64,000 bases of DNA from Pseudomonas sp. Q2-TVG4-2 (lineage in GTDB: Bacteria > Pseudomonadota > Gammaproteobacteria > Pseudomonadales > Pseudomonadaceae), in NCBI RefSeq assembly GCF_013620795.1, contig NZ_LGLW01000001.1:248001-312000 (forward strand). The letters run 5' to 3'. Under the pieces are notes generated by a model. The model did no database searches, had not been told where the DNA came from, and was given only the letters and a program-made list of their open reading frames with translations. Positions within the stretch are counted from its first letter, which is position 1, and every line of letters starts with the position of its first letter. Below are positions 54,498 through 63,651 of this stretch, in pieces. A program made the position numbers and the translations under genes.

Positions 54498-55298
54498 TTA
54501 GGGCTGTGACGCGTTCGATATCAACACGAATACCACTTTCCCGAGGTTAGGATCGTACAACTTACCACCACGTTGAATCATCGGTGGAAAAGGACCTGTG
54601 TAGCGGCCCCTTATGAAGCGATAGCGCGCATACCGGTCCCCTGGCTTATCAGCGATCATTGCTTGTGCCTCTGACTGAACGCGGTACAGGTTCACCGAGA
54701 TTCGGCGCAGACACCCGCGCACCGAGCGCCGCAGATCTTCTAAGAGATCATCGTCTATCTGGAGAGCAGGGTAGCTAGCCGCCGCTAAGGTTCGGAGATC
54801 TTCCAAGGTCGCTGCCTGTGCTGGTACCCACTCCAGGACGCGGTTATGCAGGCGCTCCAGTTTTGCCAGGCTGGCTGGCACGCGCTCTTCTCCGATTAGA
54901 ACAATCGTGCCATGGCTGGCGTTGTATAGATCGGTGAGGATGTTCGCGACGGCTTTATCAAGGAGATATTGCACGTCATCAATAATCAATGGGCGAGCGC
55001 TTCGCGATAGCTGATCTGCCGCCGCATCTACCATCTCTGATAGCGTACGGCCGGGCGCGATGCCCATCTCTTTAAGGATGGCCAGCAGGAAAGTTTTTTT
55101 CGTCCAGGTGTAGCGGCACTCGATGTAATAGCCTCGATACATATTTGCTGCAAACGTGGCGCCAATGGTCTTGCCCAGCCCGCTCGCGCCATACATCACA
55201 ACCAGCCCTGGAAGGTTTTCTGGCCTGGTCTTGGCTCGCTCCATCGCGCTTGCCAATAGGCCAACATTAGTCAGCGGGACGACCTTTACTTCGTTCAT
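54498..55298 (-). CDS. MuB-like AAA+ target-selection ATPase
   Basis: A 266-aa AAA+ ATPase of the MuB/TniB type. Walker A GASGLGKT (residues 37-44), Walker B LIIDDV (Asp107-Asp108), sensor region IVLIGEE. In Mu this protein coats target DNA, activates MuA and gives target immunity. ATG at 55298 with GAGAGGTG upstream, 34 nt after muA. Composition is visibly more A/T-rich than muA next door. Confidence 0.9.
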   Translation of the reverse strand: MNEVKVVPLTNVGLLASAMERAKTRPENLPGLVVMYGASGLGKTIGATFAANMYRGYYIECRYTWTKKTFLLAILKEMGIAPGRTLSEMVDAAADQLSRSARPLIIDDVQYLLDKAVANILTDLYNASHGTIVLIGEERVPASLAKLERLHNRVLEWVPAQAATLEDLRTLAAASYPALQIDDDLLEDLRRSVRGCLRRISVNLYRVQSEAQAMIADKPGDRYARYRFIRGRYTGPFPPMIQRGGKLYDPNLGKVVFVLISNASQP

Positions 55299-55332
55299 TG
55301 TCTGCACACCTCTCGGGCAACGTGCCCCTTGC

Positions 55333-57372
55333 TTATGGTTGGGACGGCTTCGCCGTGTAGTCAAAAACTCGTTGCACTGCTGTGAAGTCTGGGTGTTTTG
55401 AATAGCGAGCGTGCCAGCGCGCTTCCGATGTGCTTAACGGTTCGCCCGTATCGATGCGTCGGTCGAGTTGCTTCCAGAGGCGGTATCGAGCCATCGAGTC
55501 GCCTGGCACTTCGAACTGGTCTGTAGCTGGTGCCAGCAGTTGGCCGGCATAACGCTGGGCGCTGGCGAGATCCTCGCCAGTGAGCTGGGCGGATGGCGCC
55601 GAGGTCGGTGCAATCATTTCCACTCGCTTGCCGGTGAGCGTTTCGAGTTTGTCCAGGGCGCGTTTCATCTGGCCTTGCTCGCGCTTCTCATAGGCTTGCT
55701 CGATCAGCGGCTTGGGCATGTAGTCGCTGGCGTTGCCGTCAAGCAGTGCCTCGCCGAGCAGCTCGCCTTCCAGCGTTCTTACCCAGACACGCGAGGCGTC
55801 GCGCACGTCGTAGGCCACCCTGATCTCTTCGCCGTGCAGGTCGCGCAGCGCGTCCAGGAAGTAGCGCTGGCTGGCCCAGGTGACTTCGCCACGGCGTGTC
55901 GGGCGGATAACTTGCGGCCGCATCAGGTCGTGGACCAGCTCGGCCGGGGCGAGCATCGGCTCCCAGCCTTCGGCACGGGCCGCTTCCCAGGCCTCGTTCG
56001 GGCTCATGTGGCGCAACTTGCCGGTTTCGGGGTCGCGGATCTTTTCCAGCCCCCGGTGAGGGCGGGCGTTGTACGCCTCGATCTCGAACTCGACGCCCGA
56101 CATGAACTCGCTGAACGTAGGCAGCAAACGGGTGGTACCGGTCTCGCGCAGCTGCTTACGGCTGACGCGGTGCACCTTGGTACCGGCGTGCTTGTCCATG
56201 TCGGCGCCGATGTAGCTGGTGAGCTTCTTGGCTGCGTTGACCCATATGGTCTGGTGGACGCGCTCGATCAGGCCGCGCGCCTGGCTGTTGTATGGCAGGG
56301 CATGTGTCATGGTGCCGCCGAGGCGGTCGACCACTTCACGCACCGCGCTGTTGGCGAAGCCGGAGCCGTTGTCCACATAGAAGATGGCAAACATGCCGCC
56401 GCGCGTGATCGCATCGCGCAGGGCATCCATGACGCCGATGGTCGACTCGGCCTCACCGATAGAAATGCCGAGGATTCGACGCGTGGCTACGTCGATGACG
56501 GTGGTGGTTTCGGGGCGGTACGGCTTGCCGGTACGTGGATTCAGAACCTCGGCATCGAACTTGTGGCCATCGGCGGTGAAGACGTCGCACGGGAACAGGT
56601 TTTTGGTTGTGCGGCGGCGGAAGGGCTGCAGCGCCTTGAGTTCCTGCGGCGTGCGTCGACCGGCTTCGCGTGCCTCCGGGCTCAGCTTGTTAAGGAAGCG
56701 GCGCACCTGGTGGATGCTCGGCCGCTCGCCCTGGCACTTGGTCGCGAACTCGGCATAGCTGGCTTCCACGCTGGGCTTGGTCGGGCGCTGAAAGCAGCGC
56801 AGGAATCCCTTAGCCCAATCCGGCACGCCCATGTCCTTGCCGCCACGTGCGGGTGCCAGGCCGGTTTCACCCTGCTTGCGGTAGTCGGCGAGCCAACGCT
56901 TGAGCGTCCGCTCGGAAAGAGTGCGGTCATCCGTCTTGCGATCATTGGCGCGAACCAGCAGCTCGGACAGGTAGGGGCTGAGCTGGTCGTTTTTGGCCAG
57001 GCCAACCAGCGCCAGGATTGCCCGCTGCTGGCTGATGGTCTGGCTCATACGCTCGATTTCACGCACGAAGCCAAGGCGGGCGGTCATGACTGAGCGCTGT
57101 TTTTCGCTCAAGCGTGACGCTGTTTTCTCGTCACGCTGTGTTGAACCTGACGCTTCGGATACGGCTGTAGGTGGCTCGCTGGCGACCGATGCGGCGATCA
57201 GCGCGGCCTGGGCTTCGGGCGGCAGTGCGGCAAAGGCGTATTCGATGGCCTTGCTACCGGGACGGCGCTGGCCTATCCAGCGCTCACGCTGGGCTCTAGC
57301 TTTTACGCTGCGAGCGGTGCCCGGCATGCCGAGCAACCCTGCAAGCTCTTGGGCTGTATACCAGTTGCGCAT
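55333..57372 (-). CDS. Mu-type DDE transposase MuA
   Basis: A 679-aa transposase, close to MuA (663). N-terminal Mu DNA-binding wing-helix (NWYTAQELAGLLGMPGTARS), then helix-turn-helix subdomains, then the integrase core with Asp268 (FTADGHKFD), Asp334 (FYVDNGSGF) and Glu370 (GLIERVHQ), and a Mu C-terminal domain ending YTAKPSQP. All three catalytic residues are present, so the protein may still be active. Codon use is GC-rich like the host. Confidence 0.95.
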   Translation of the reverse strand: MRNWYTAQELAGLLGMPGTARSVKARAQRERWIGQRRPGSKAIEYAFAALPPEAQAALIAASVASEPPTAVSEASGSTQRDEKTASRLSEKQRSVMTARLGFVREIERMSQTISQQRAILALVGLAKNDQLSPYLSELLVRANDRKTDDRTLSERTLKRWLADYRKQGETGLAPARGGKDMGVPDWAKGFLRCFQRPTKPSVEASYAEFATKCQGERPSIHQVRRFLNKLSPEAREAGRRTPQELKALQPFRRRTTKNLFPCDVFTADGHKFDAEVLNPRTGKPYRPETTTVIDVATRRILGISIGEAESTIGVMDALRDAITRGGMFAIFYVDNGSGFANSAVREVVDRLGGTMTHALPYNSQARGLIERVHQTIWVNAAKKLTSYIGADMDKHAGTKVHRVSRKQLRETGTTRLLPTFSEFMSGVEFEIEAYNARPHRGLEKIRDPETGKLRHMSPNEAWEAARAEGWEPMLAPAELVHDLMRPQVIRPTRRGEVTWASQRYFLDALRDLHGEEIRVAYDVRDASRVWVRTLEGELLGEALLDGNASDYMPKPLIEQAYEKREQGQMKRALDKLETLTGKRVEMIAPTSAPSAQLTGEDLASAQRYAGQLLAPATDQFEVPGDSMARYRLWKQLDRRIDTGEPLSTSEARWHARYSKHPDFTAVQRVFDYTAKPSQP

Positions 57373-57444
57373 CGGTGCCTCTCTCGTGCCGGCCAGTTGT
57401 TCGCCGAATGAAGCTCCGGCCCGATAAGGGGCCGAAGTGACCGT

Positions 57445-57705
57445 TTAGGATGCCCGGCGAGCGGCACCGAGAAGCGATTCGGCGTCCTGGACGAGCAGCA
57501 GCAAAGCGCGCGATACGTTGGCCACATCACGTGGGCCAGCGTCTTCGGTCACGCATGTGGAAAGCGCCGTTAGAAGATCCTGGACAGCCCCAAGTCGCCA
57601 TTCGGCTGCATCGAATAACGAGGCCTGAGAAGCGCTGCGATCAAGGAAGAGAACGGGTTTACTGCAGCCCTGTGAGCCAGACTCAAGCGCCATGAAATTA
57701 GCCAT
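57445..57705 (-). CDS. Small phage hypothetical protein (86 aa)
   Basis: An 86-aa helical protein (SQASLFDAAEWRLGAVQDLL, DVANVSRALLLLVQDAESLL). No family recognised with certainty; the layout recalls small pseudomonad regulators of host-phage interplay. It lies directly upstream of muA and overlaps the next small gene by 8 nt. Confidence 0.6.
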   Translation of the reverse strand: MANFMALESGSQGCSKPVLFLDRSASQASLFDAAEWRLGAVQDLLTALSTCVTEDAGPRDVANVSRALLLLVQDAESLLGAARRAS

Positions 57706-57883
57706 GAGTCACCACCTTCGGCAGCACGGCCTCAAGAGAGCGGGCTTTTGCCATGGCTGTGTTATAGCGAGAAAGACGGACGGACAAAGAGGAGTCGGCG
57801 TGCAGCGCGGCTATCGCGATAGCACGGTGATAGGCTGCGCGAGCTTTAGCCGGATTGAGGCTGAGAATGTGACGTTTGGTCAT
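57698..57883 (-). CDS. Small phage hypothetical protein (61 aa)
   Basis: A 61-aa basic protein (MTKRHILSLNPAKARAAYHR, SVRLSRYNTAMAKARSLEAV). Not recognised. Its end overlaps the following 86-aa gene, which suggests translational coupling in the phage early operon. Confidence 0.5.
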   Translation of the reverse strand: MTKRHILSLNPAKARAAYHRAIAIAALHADSSLSVRLSRYNTAMAKARSLEAVLPKVVTHG

Positions 57884-59057
57884 GATGTGGAGCGCCTATG
57901 TTGCGGTCTGTTCTCCGCGCCCACGACGCCAATCATGGGTGGGCGGAACCGTGCAGGTTGGCGTACCGGACATAGGAACCGGCGCTCCCGAAGGAGCCCC
58001 ACACGGCCCGCCCATAAAGGCCTTGCCATGCGCTGGACACAAAAAAACCGCTCTAACGGCGGTGTGTCCGCCTATGTGTCAGGACGCCAATCCTGATCGC
58101 TGAATTTGCAGCGACGGAGGAACATTAGCGAGTTGCGATGGACATGGCAATAGCTAACGTTCCCAAGGGAACAAAACCGAGAGGGGAATCGGTCGTTCGG
58201 ACAGTTCCGTTTCTTTTCGTTATCTCTTTTCGTTTTCGGCGTCACTGTCTTGGTTGCGAGCCTTCAAAATCGGGGCTTGCAGAAGATTCGGACGAATCGG
58301 CCCTCTGTTTCGCTTTCTCGTCCGATTGTCCCCTTAGGAAACGGACGTTGAGGTTGCCAAAACTTGGGCACGGTGAGGATAGGTCTAGCGGTATCTGTCC
58401 TACGGACGAAATTCAAATTCCTTTCAACATCGGTCAATGCGGGAAAAAATCGAAAGTTTGACCATTTCTCCGCAACCCCTGTGGCTGCGAGCGTTGGCCA
58501 GCTTGTGAGAAACCGTGGTCGCGGACGGTTGCCGCTATCAAGTTGGTCAAGGTAAGTTGAAAGGGCTTTGGGTGGCACCGCTGCTGGTCCGGTGTTTTAC
58601 CGGCTTTTTGGCTATGCCAAACGTTGCGCTAATTTTTCGATTTTCCGCTTGCTAAATGGGTTTTTGGTTTCGCGCGCCTTTGGCATTGATTCCGCTTCAT
58701 CCGCCGTCCCGTCCCGCTCGCAACCCCGCGCCACGCTTGGCTTTCCGGTTTTATCCGGCTTCTTCCCGACTCATCCCACCGACAGTTCCCTTTATGCCAA
58801 AGATAAAACCTCCTCACACCAGCGCGAAGGTATCCAACCCGGTATCCATCAAATCGATCCATCCAGGCCACACGGCAAATTCGTTCGTAGCCATGGTAGA
58901 AAGCGCTCACGACCGACGCTCAACTGGAGCCGCGCAGAAGCGACCGTCCGCAGATCCCAAGGAACCTCGAAGAGGCAGCGGCAGAGGCAACGACCAACAG
59001 AGACAAGCCGACGCCGCAGTGTAGGTCAAAACCTTTAAGCAGACCCAATAAACGAGA
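57884..59057. other. Prophage left-end/control region with no supported gene
   Basis: About 1.2 kb where the phage repressor, ner and left-end transposase sites would be expected. Seen: an interrupted hairpin with arms GGACACA/TGTGTCC around 58035-58070, a dyad GTTCCC-AA-GGGAAC at 58159-58172, and several TTTTCG/CGAAA-rich stretches (58200-58235, 58308-58325, 58441-58475, 58635-58680) that could be transposase sites. Open frames on both strands (for example 58794-59024 plus) lack ribosome binding sites and recognisable products. The phage/host boundary could not be fixed. Confidence 0.4.
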
Positions 59058-59058
59058 A

Positions 59059-59077
59059 AGCCCCGGAATCCGGGGCT
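59059..59077 (-). terminator. Terminator after tRNA-Ser
   Basis: An 8-bp stem AGCCCCGG/CCGGGGCT with a 3-nt loop, followed on the minus strand by a T-rich stretch (TTTCTCGTTTATT). It lies 14 nt past the tRNA-Ser 3' end. Confidence 0.8.
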
Positions 59078-59091
59078 CTCAGGTAAAGTAG

Positions 59092-59181
59092 TGGCGGAGA
59101 GATAGGGATTTGAACCCTAGGTACCCGCGAGGGTACAACGGATTTCGAATCCGTCCCGTTCGGCCACTCCGGCATCTCTCC
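59092..59181 (-). tRNA. tRNA-Ser (CGA)
   Basis: 90 nt with encoded CCA and the long variable arm of class II tRNAs (TTGTACCCTCGCGGGTACC). Acceptor stem GGAGAGA/TCTCTCC, anticodon loop TTCGAAA with anticodon CGA. In Pseudomonas this tRNA-Ser is next to purC, as here. Such tRNAs are common integration sites, but no direct repeat of its 3' end was found in the adjoining mobile DNA. Confidence 0.98.
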
Positions 59182-59323
59182 AGCGGCGCGCATCATAGCA
59201 GTTCGTGAGCGATTGTCGAACCCCACGGCGCTGCTTTTTTCTCGTTATTCAGGGTGTTGCGTTGGCCTGCCGCAGTTTAGCTCCGGCTGAGGCCAACCTG
59301 CTGGTTTCGGCCAGCCGTCATGC

Positions 59324-60193
59324 TCAGGCGGTAAGGCGGGTCAGGGCTTCGCGATACTTGTCAGCGGTCTTCTGCGCGACTTCGACCGGGACCGGCGGCG
59401 CTGGCGGCTCCTTGTCCCAGCCGGTGGATTCCAGCCAGTCACGGACGAACTGCTTGTCGAAGCTCGGCGGGCTGCTGCCTTCCTGATAGCTGGCGGCGGG
59501 CCAGAAGCGGCTGGAGTCGGGTGTCAGCACTTCGTCCATGAGCGTCAGGCTGCCATCCTCGTCGAGACCGAACTCGAACTTGGTGTCGGCAATGATGATG
59601 CCGCGAGTCGCCGCGTAGTCGACGGCAGCGGTGTAGAGCGCGATGGAGGTATCACGCACCTGAGCCGCCAATTCCTTGCCGATGACGGCCTCGCACTGCT
59701 CGAAGGAGATGTTTTCGTCATGGTCGCCAACGGCAGCTTTGGTCGACGGGGTGAAGATCGGCTGCGGCAGCTTGGCCGCTTCCTTCAAACCAGCCGGCAG
59801 CTGGATACCGCAGACGGTTCCGTTTTTCTGATATTCCTTCCAGCCGGAGCCAACGATGTAGCCACGCACGATGGCTTCAACCGCAACAGGCTTCAATCGC
59901 TTGGCAACTACCGCGCGACCTTCTACCAGCGGCAACTCTTCAGCCGAGACCACATCCTCAACCTTGTCACCCGTAAAGTGGTTGGGGACCAGATAGGCGA
60001 GCTTATCGAACCAGAAGTTGGAAATTGCGGTGAGAATCTTGCCCTTCTCAGGGATCGGCTCGGCGAGAATCACATCGAAAGCCGAGAGCCGGTCGGTGGC
60101 GACCATGAGCATGCGCTTGTCGTCGACTTCGTATAGATCACGGACTTTGCCGGAGTAAATTTTCTTCAGGCTGAGGGCATTCGGAGTGGTCAT
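59324..60193 (-). CDS. purC: SAICAR synthase, long type
   Basis: Phosphoribosylaminoimidazole-succinocarboxamide synthase, purine pathway: CAIR + aspartate + ATP to SAICAR. At 289 aa it belongs to the long form: [58 protein letters not shown], then [17 protein letters not shown] and [16 protein letters not shown]. From memory, the P. aeruginosa enzyme at the equivalent locus is the short E. coli form (about 237 aa). ATG at 60193 gives the family N-terminus; the frame is open to 60265. Confidence 0.96.
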   Translation of the reverse strand: MTTPNALSLKKIYSGKVRDLYEVDDKRMLMVATDRLSAFDVILAEPIPEKGKILTAISNFWFDKLAYLVPNHFTGDKVEDVVSAEELPLVEGRAVVAKRLKPVAVEAIVRGYIVGSGWKEYQKNGTVCGIQLPAGLKEAAKLPQPIFTPSTKAAVGDHDENISFEQCEAVIGKELAAQVRDTSIALYTAAVDYAATRGIIIADTKFEFGLDEDGSLTLMDEVLTPDSSRFWPAASYQEGSSPPSFDKQFVRDWLESTGWDKEPPAPPVPVEVAQKTADKYREALTRLTA

Positions 60194-60326
60194 GGTACTT
60201 CTCACGGTTACCGAGCCATCGATACGGTACGCAAATTGGCAGCGTAGCGATTGGGTCTTCATCAAACGAAACAGGCGAAACCGAAGGGTTTCGCCTGGAT
60301 TGGTTGGAGCGGGCTGATTCGCCAGA

Positions 60327-61427
60327 TCAGTCCAGGCTATCCTTGAGCATGTTCAGCACGCGTTGCGCCACATCGGCGGGCGCGACGGTGTCGAGGTTTT
60401 CGTCGAGGGTCACCTGTACGTTGCCGCCCACGTCGGTCACGCGAACCTGATAGCGCTCGGCGCGAGCCTCTATCTCCTCAGGATCTGGCGCCCCGCCGAA
60501 CAGCCGGGAGAAGAAGCCGGGTTTTTCGTCCGGGGTCGCTGCGCCTTCCGACAGGTTGATGTAGTAAACGCCCAGGCTACGATCCAAGTCTTCGACGAGG
60601 ATGTCACTGGAGGCCAGCGCTCGGCCAACGCTCGACCAGGCACGATTGAAGTCGGTATCGAGCTGCAGCACCGGCGCGCCGCTACCGGCTTCGCTGAGTG
60701 TCACGCGGCTAGGCGCATCGAACTCACGTTCGGCAAGCAACGAGGCCGAACCGCCTTGTGCGGCGCTGCTGTTCAGACCTGCCTGCAATTCATCGAGCAG
60801 CACGCGGTCGAGTTCGGCATTAGTCGGTACGTCAGGCCAGGAGACGTCGGCATTGCTACCTACGGGACGCTGAACGCTGAGCAAAAATATTTCGCTGGTA
60901 TCGCGCTGCACACCCGGCTCGATGCGAACTCGGGCCCGGGTCTCACCGTCACCCAGGCCGAGGTTGCGAACCAACGCTGGCGCCAGCTGATCGCGGGTTT
61001 GCCAGGCGGTAACGAATTCGCCTATCTGAGGGCGCTCCTCAGCGATCTGGAAGCCATTGTCGGTGAAGAACTGTCGGGCCGCAGCCCAAACCTGCGAAGG
61101 CGCACGCATCGCAACGAGCCAGCGCGCGTCTTCCGACGTCTGCAGACTGAACTCGCTGGCCTCTTCAGCGATCAGCAACCGCTGGGGCCGCGGTACTTCG
61201 TATTTGCCCGTTGCGCGGGTATCGGCCACCTGTTGAGGGATCGGCAGAAGCGGCTCGATCGGGCGCAGCTCGACATCAGCCGGGACCTGCATCGGCGGTA
61301 CCTGCTGTGCCTGCAGGTAATCGCTACCACGGTCGCGGAAATATCCGTCTTCGCCCCATAACCAGCCACAACCGCTGGTTCCAGAGATGATCAGGGCTAG
61401 GGTCGAGAGGCCGGCCAGTCGCTTCAT
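60327..61427 (-). CDS. bamC: Outer-membrane assembly lipoprotein BamC
   Basis: A 366-aa lipoprotein of the BAM complex, formerly NlpB. Signal peptide with lipobox (ISGTSGC), unstructured segment that contacts BamD ([20 protein letters not shown]), then two helix-grip domains. AAGGA precedes ATG 61427; the open frame to 61481 is not used. It lies just after dapA, the standard gene order dapA-bamC. Confidence 0.95.
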   Translation of the reverse strand: MKRLAGLSTLALIISGTSGCGWLWGEDGYFRDRGSDYLQAQQVPPMQVPADVELRPIEPLLPIPQQVADTRATGKYEVPRPQRLLIAEEASEFSLQTSEDARWLVAMRAPSQVWAAARQFFTDNGFQIAEERPQIGEFVTAWQTRDQLAPALVRNLGLGDGETRARVRIEPGVQRDTSEIFLLSVQRPVGSNADVSWPDVPTNAELDRVLLDELQAGLNSSAAQGGSASLLAEREFDAPSRVTLSEAGSGAPVLQLDTDFNRAWSSVGRALASSDILVEDLDRSLGVYYINLSEGAATPDEKPGFFSRLFGGAPDPEEIEARAERYQVRVTDVGGNVQVTLDENLDTVAPADVAQRVLNMLKDSLD

Positions 61428-61467
61428 GCATGTTCCTTCATTGTTAAACCAGTACACCGGATACTGT

Positions 61468-62346
61468 TCAGGCCAGCACACCGGACTGACGCATAGCGTC
61501 GCGAAGCGGCTCTTGGCAGCGTTGGCTGAGCCAGGTCAGAGGCAGGCGAATACCGTCCGGCATCAGGCCCATTTCATGCAGTGCCCACTTTACCGGGATC
61601 GGATTGGCCTCGAGGAACAAGGTCTGATGCAGCGGCATCAACAGCGCATTGATTGCACGTGCCTTTTCGGCATCGCCCGCAATCGCAGCCGCGCATAGCT
61701 CGCTCATCGCCCGGGGCGCAACATTCGCGGTGACGGAGATATTGCCCTTGCCGCCCATCAGCATCAGTTCGACAGCAGTGGCATCGTCGCCGGAATAAAC
61801 GAGGAAATCCTTACCGACGCGATCGAGCACTTCCTGGCCGCGATTGAGATCTCCAGTCGCTTCCTTGATACCGATGATGTTAGCCACCTTGGATAAGCGC
61901 TCGACGGTTTCCGGCAGCATGTCGCAGGCAGTGCGGCCGGGCACGTTGTAGAGTATCTGCGGAATGGCGACAGCTTCGGCAATATGGCGGAAGTGGAGGT
62001 ACATGCCTTCCTGGGTCGGCTTGTTGTAGTACGGCGTGACAAGCAGACACGCATCGGCACCGGCGGCCTTAGCGTTTTCCGTCAGCTCAACGGCTTCGCG
62101 AGTGGAGTTGGCACCGGTGCCGGCGATAACCGGTATACGGCCATTGACCTGATCCACCACGCGACGAATCACTTCGATGTGCTCGGGCACTTCGAGTGTT
62201 GCCGACTCGCCAGTGGTACCAACCGCAACGATTGCATTGGTGCCTTCCTGTAGATGGAAGTCCACCAGTTTGCTCAGGCTATCCCAATCAAGACCACCTT
62301 GCGCGTCCATGGGAGTGACCAACGCCACCATACTGCCCGCAATCAT
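61468..62346 (-). CDS. dapA: 4-hydroxy-tetrahydrodipicolinate synthase
   Basis: 292-aa TIM-barrel aldolase that condenses pyruvate with aspartate semialdehyde, first step of the lysine/diaminopimelate branch. Signatures: [30 protein letters not shown] with the catalytic Tyr in TPYYNKP, and the Schiff-base Lys in [10 protein letters not shown]. Start at 62346 ([13 protein letters not shown]). Upstream gene of the dapA-bamC operon. Confidence 0.97.
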   Translation of the reverse strand: MIAGSMVALVTPMDAQGGLDWDSLSKLVDFHLQEGTNAIVAVGTTGESATLEVPEHIEVIRRVVDQVNGRIPVIAGTGANSTREAVELTENAKAAGADACLLVTPYYNKPTQEGMYLHFRHIAEAVAIPQILYNVPGRTACDMLPETVERLSKVANIIGIKEATGDLNRGQEVLDRVGKDFLVYSGDDATAVELMLMGGKGNISVTANVAPRAMSELCAAAIAGDAEKARAINALLMPLHQTLFLEANPIPVKWALHEMGLMPDGIRLPLTWLSQRCQEPLRDAMRQSGVLA

Positions 62347-62566
62347 GCAACCCACTCCTGCCGGAAAAAGAGAGGCGTTATGGTACAAGGCTCCTGAGCG
62401 CTTTGCGAGTACGCTGGATGCATCCTACGGTCGGAACGATAAGGTCGTGGCGATGCACTTTCTAATGAGTACCCTGCCCACGCATTCCCTCTGACGATGG
62501 TTTTCGCTACCCTTAGCCCTTTTTCGGCTTGGCTGGCCGACCGATTCATCACCGCCAGGAAACTGC

Positions 62567-63127
62567 ATGTCCACCCCTCCAGTACCCCGAGAACAATTTC
62601 TCGTCATCAGCGCCATGGGCCGCAGCCCAATGGCGCTCACCAACGTGCTTTGCCGAGCCAGCAATGAGAATCGCTGCGCCGTAGTCAGCACGCGCCTGAC
62701 CCGCCATGGAGAGTGCTGTGCGCTGATCCTGGAGATCACCGGAACCTGGGACGCCCTTGCTCGCATGGAGACCGCACTGCCGGGTCTGGCCAAGAAGCAC
62801 GAGTTCACCACCAACGTGGTGCGCAGTGAGGCATTGGAAACCCGCCCGCAAGCGCTGCCCTATGTGGCCTATGTCAGCTCGGTCTACCGTCCGGACATTC
62901 TCAACGAGTTGTGCCAGTTCTTCCTCGATCACCGCGTCGAGCTCGAGAGCCTCACCTGCGACACCTATCAAGCGCCCCAGACCGGCGGCACCATGCTCAA
63001 CGCGACGTTGACCGTCACGCTGCCGGCGGGCACGCAGATCAGCTGGCTGCGTGACCAATTTCTGGATTTCGCTGATGCACTGAATCTGGACGCCCTGATA
63101 GAGCCCTGGCGCCCACAGAACCCTTGA
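62567..63127 (+). CDS. gcvR: GcvR-type ACT-domain regulator
   Basis: A 186-aa protein with two ACT domains (FLVISAMGRSPMALTNVLCR and ALPYVAYVSSVYRPDILNEL). E. coli GcvR inhibits the activator GcvA of the glycine cleavage operon; in pseudomonads the gene sits next to bcp as here. AGGA seven bases before the ATG. Adjacent to bcp with the ribosome binding site of bcp following its stop. Confidence 0.92.
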   Translation: MSTPPVPREQFLVISAMGRSPMALTNVLCRASNENRCAVVSTRLTRHGECCALILEITGTWDALARMETALPGLAKKHEFTTNVVRSEALETRPQALPYVAYVSSVYRPDILNELCQFFLDHRVELESLTCDTYQAPQTGGTMLNATLTVTLPAGTQISWLRDQFLDFADALNLDALIEPWRPQNP

Positions 63128-63144
63128 ACAAAGGAAAACCAGAA

Positions 63145-63618
63145 ATGCCCGTGGAAATCGATCAACCCGTCCCGCCCTTCCAGGCTCAGGCCACCAGCGA
63201 CACCCTGGTCAGCCGCGACTCATTGAAGGGCAAGCAGGTAGTGCTCTATTTCTACCCGAAGGACAACACGCCTGGCTGCACCACCGAAGGTCAGGGTTTC
63301 CGAGATCTGCATGGGGCGTTCAGCGAAGCTAATACGCTGATCTTCGGTGTCTCACGGGACAGCCTAAAGACCCATGAAAACTTCAAGGCCAAGCAGGCCT
63401 TTTCCTTCGAGCTCATCTCCGACAAAGATGAACAGCTCTGCCAGCTGTTCGACGTGATCAAGCTGAAGAAGCTCTACGGCAAGGAATACATGGGCGTGGA
63501 TCGCAGCACCTTCCTAATCGACCGCGAGGGCGTGCTTCGCCAGCAATGGCGAGGCGTGAAGGTTCCCGGGCATGTCGAGGCCGTTTTGCAGGCCGCCCAG
63601 GCACTGCATCACCAATAA
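63145..63618 (+). CDS. bcp: Thioredoxin-dependent thiol peroxidase Bcp
   Basis: A 157-aa peroxiredoxin (PrxQ/Bcp class) that reduces hydroperoxides. Peroxidatic Cys in NTPGCTTEGQGFRD; the resolving Cys found five residues later in E. coli Bcp is absent here, so the protein is of the 1-Cys-like or alternative 2-Cys subtype (another Cys is in QLCQLFDV). ATG 63145 with AAGGA upstream is preferred to a TTG at 63124. A strong terminator follows. Confidence 0.95.
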   Translation: MPVEIDQPVPPFQAQATSDTLVSRDSLKGKQVVLYFYPKDNTPGCTTEGQGFRDLHGAFSEANTLIFGVSRDSLKTHENFKAKQAFSFELISDKDEQLCQLFDVIKLKKLYGKEYMGVDRSTFLIDREGVLRQQWRGVKVPGHVEAVLQAAQALHHQ

Positions 63619-63620
63619 GC

Positions 63621-63647
63621 GAAAGGCCGGCAAATGCCGGCCTTTTT
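63621..63647. terminator. Bidirectional intrinsic terminator between bcp and the PerM-like gene
   Basis: A 10-bp stem (AAAGGCCGGC/GCCGGCCTTT) with an AAAT loop followed by TT on the plus strand and preceded by A-rich sequence that gives T on the minus strand. Serves both convergent genes. Confidence 0.85.
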
Positions 63648-63651
63648 CGTT

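Noticed and set aside
55468-57093. 541-aa open frame on the plus strand opposite muA
   Set aside because: Antisense shadow of a GC-rich real gene; muA has full family identity and catalytic residues.
58794-59024. 76-codon plus-strand ORF (MPKIKPPHTSAKVSN start)
   Set aside because: No ribosome binding site, low-complexity basic composition and no homology recognised; could be real but not supported.
59092-59181. tRNA-Ser as attachment site of the adjoining mobile DNA
   Set aside because: No direct repeat of the tRNA 3' end was found on the far side of the island, and Mu-like elements do not target tRNAs.
60363-61361. 332-aa plus-strand frame opposite bamC
   Set aside because: Shadow of bamC; no homology or ribosome binding site.
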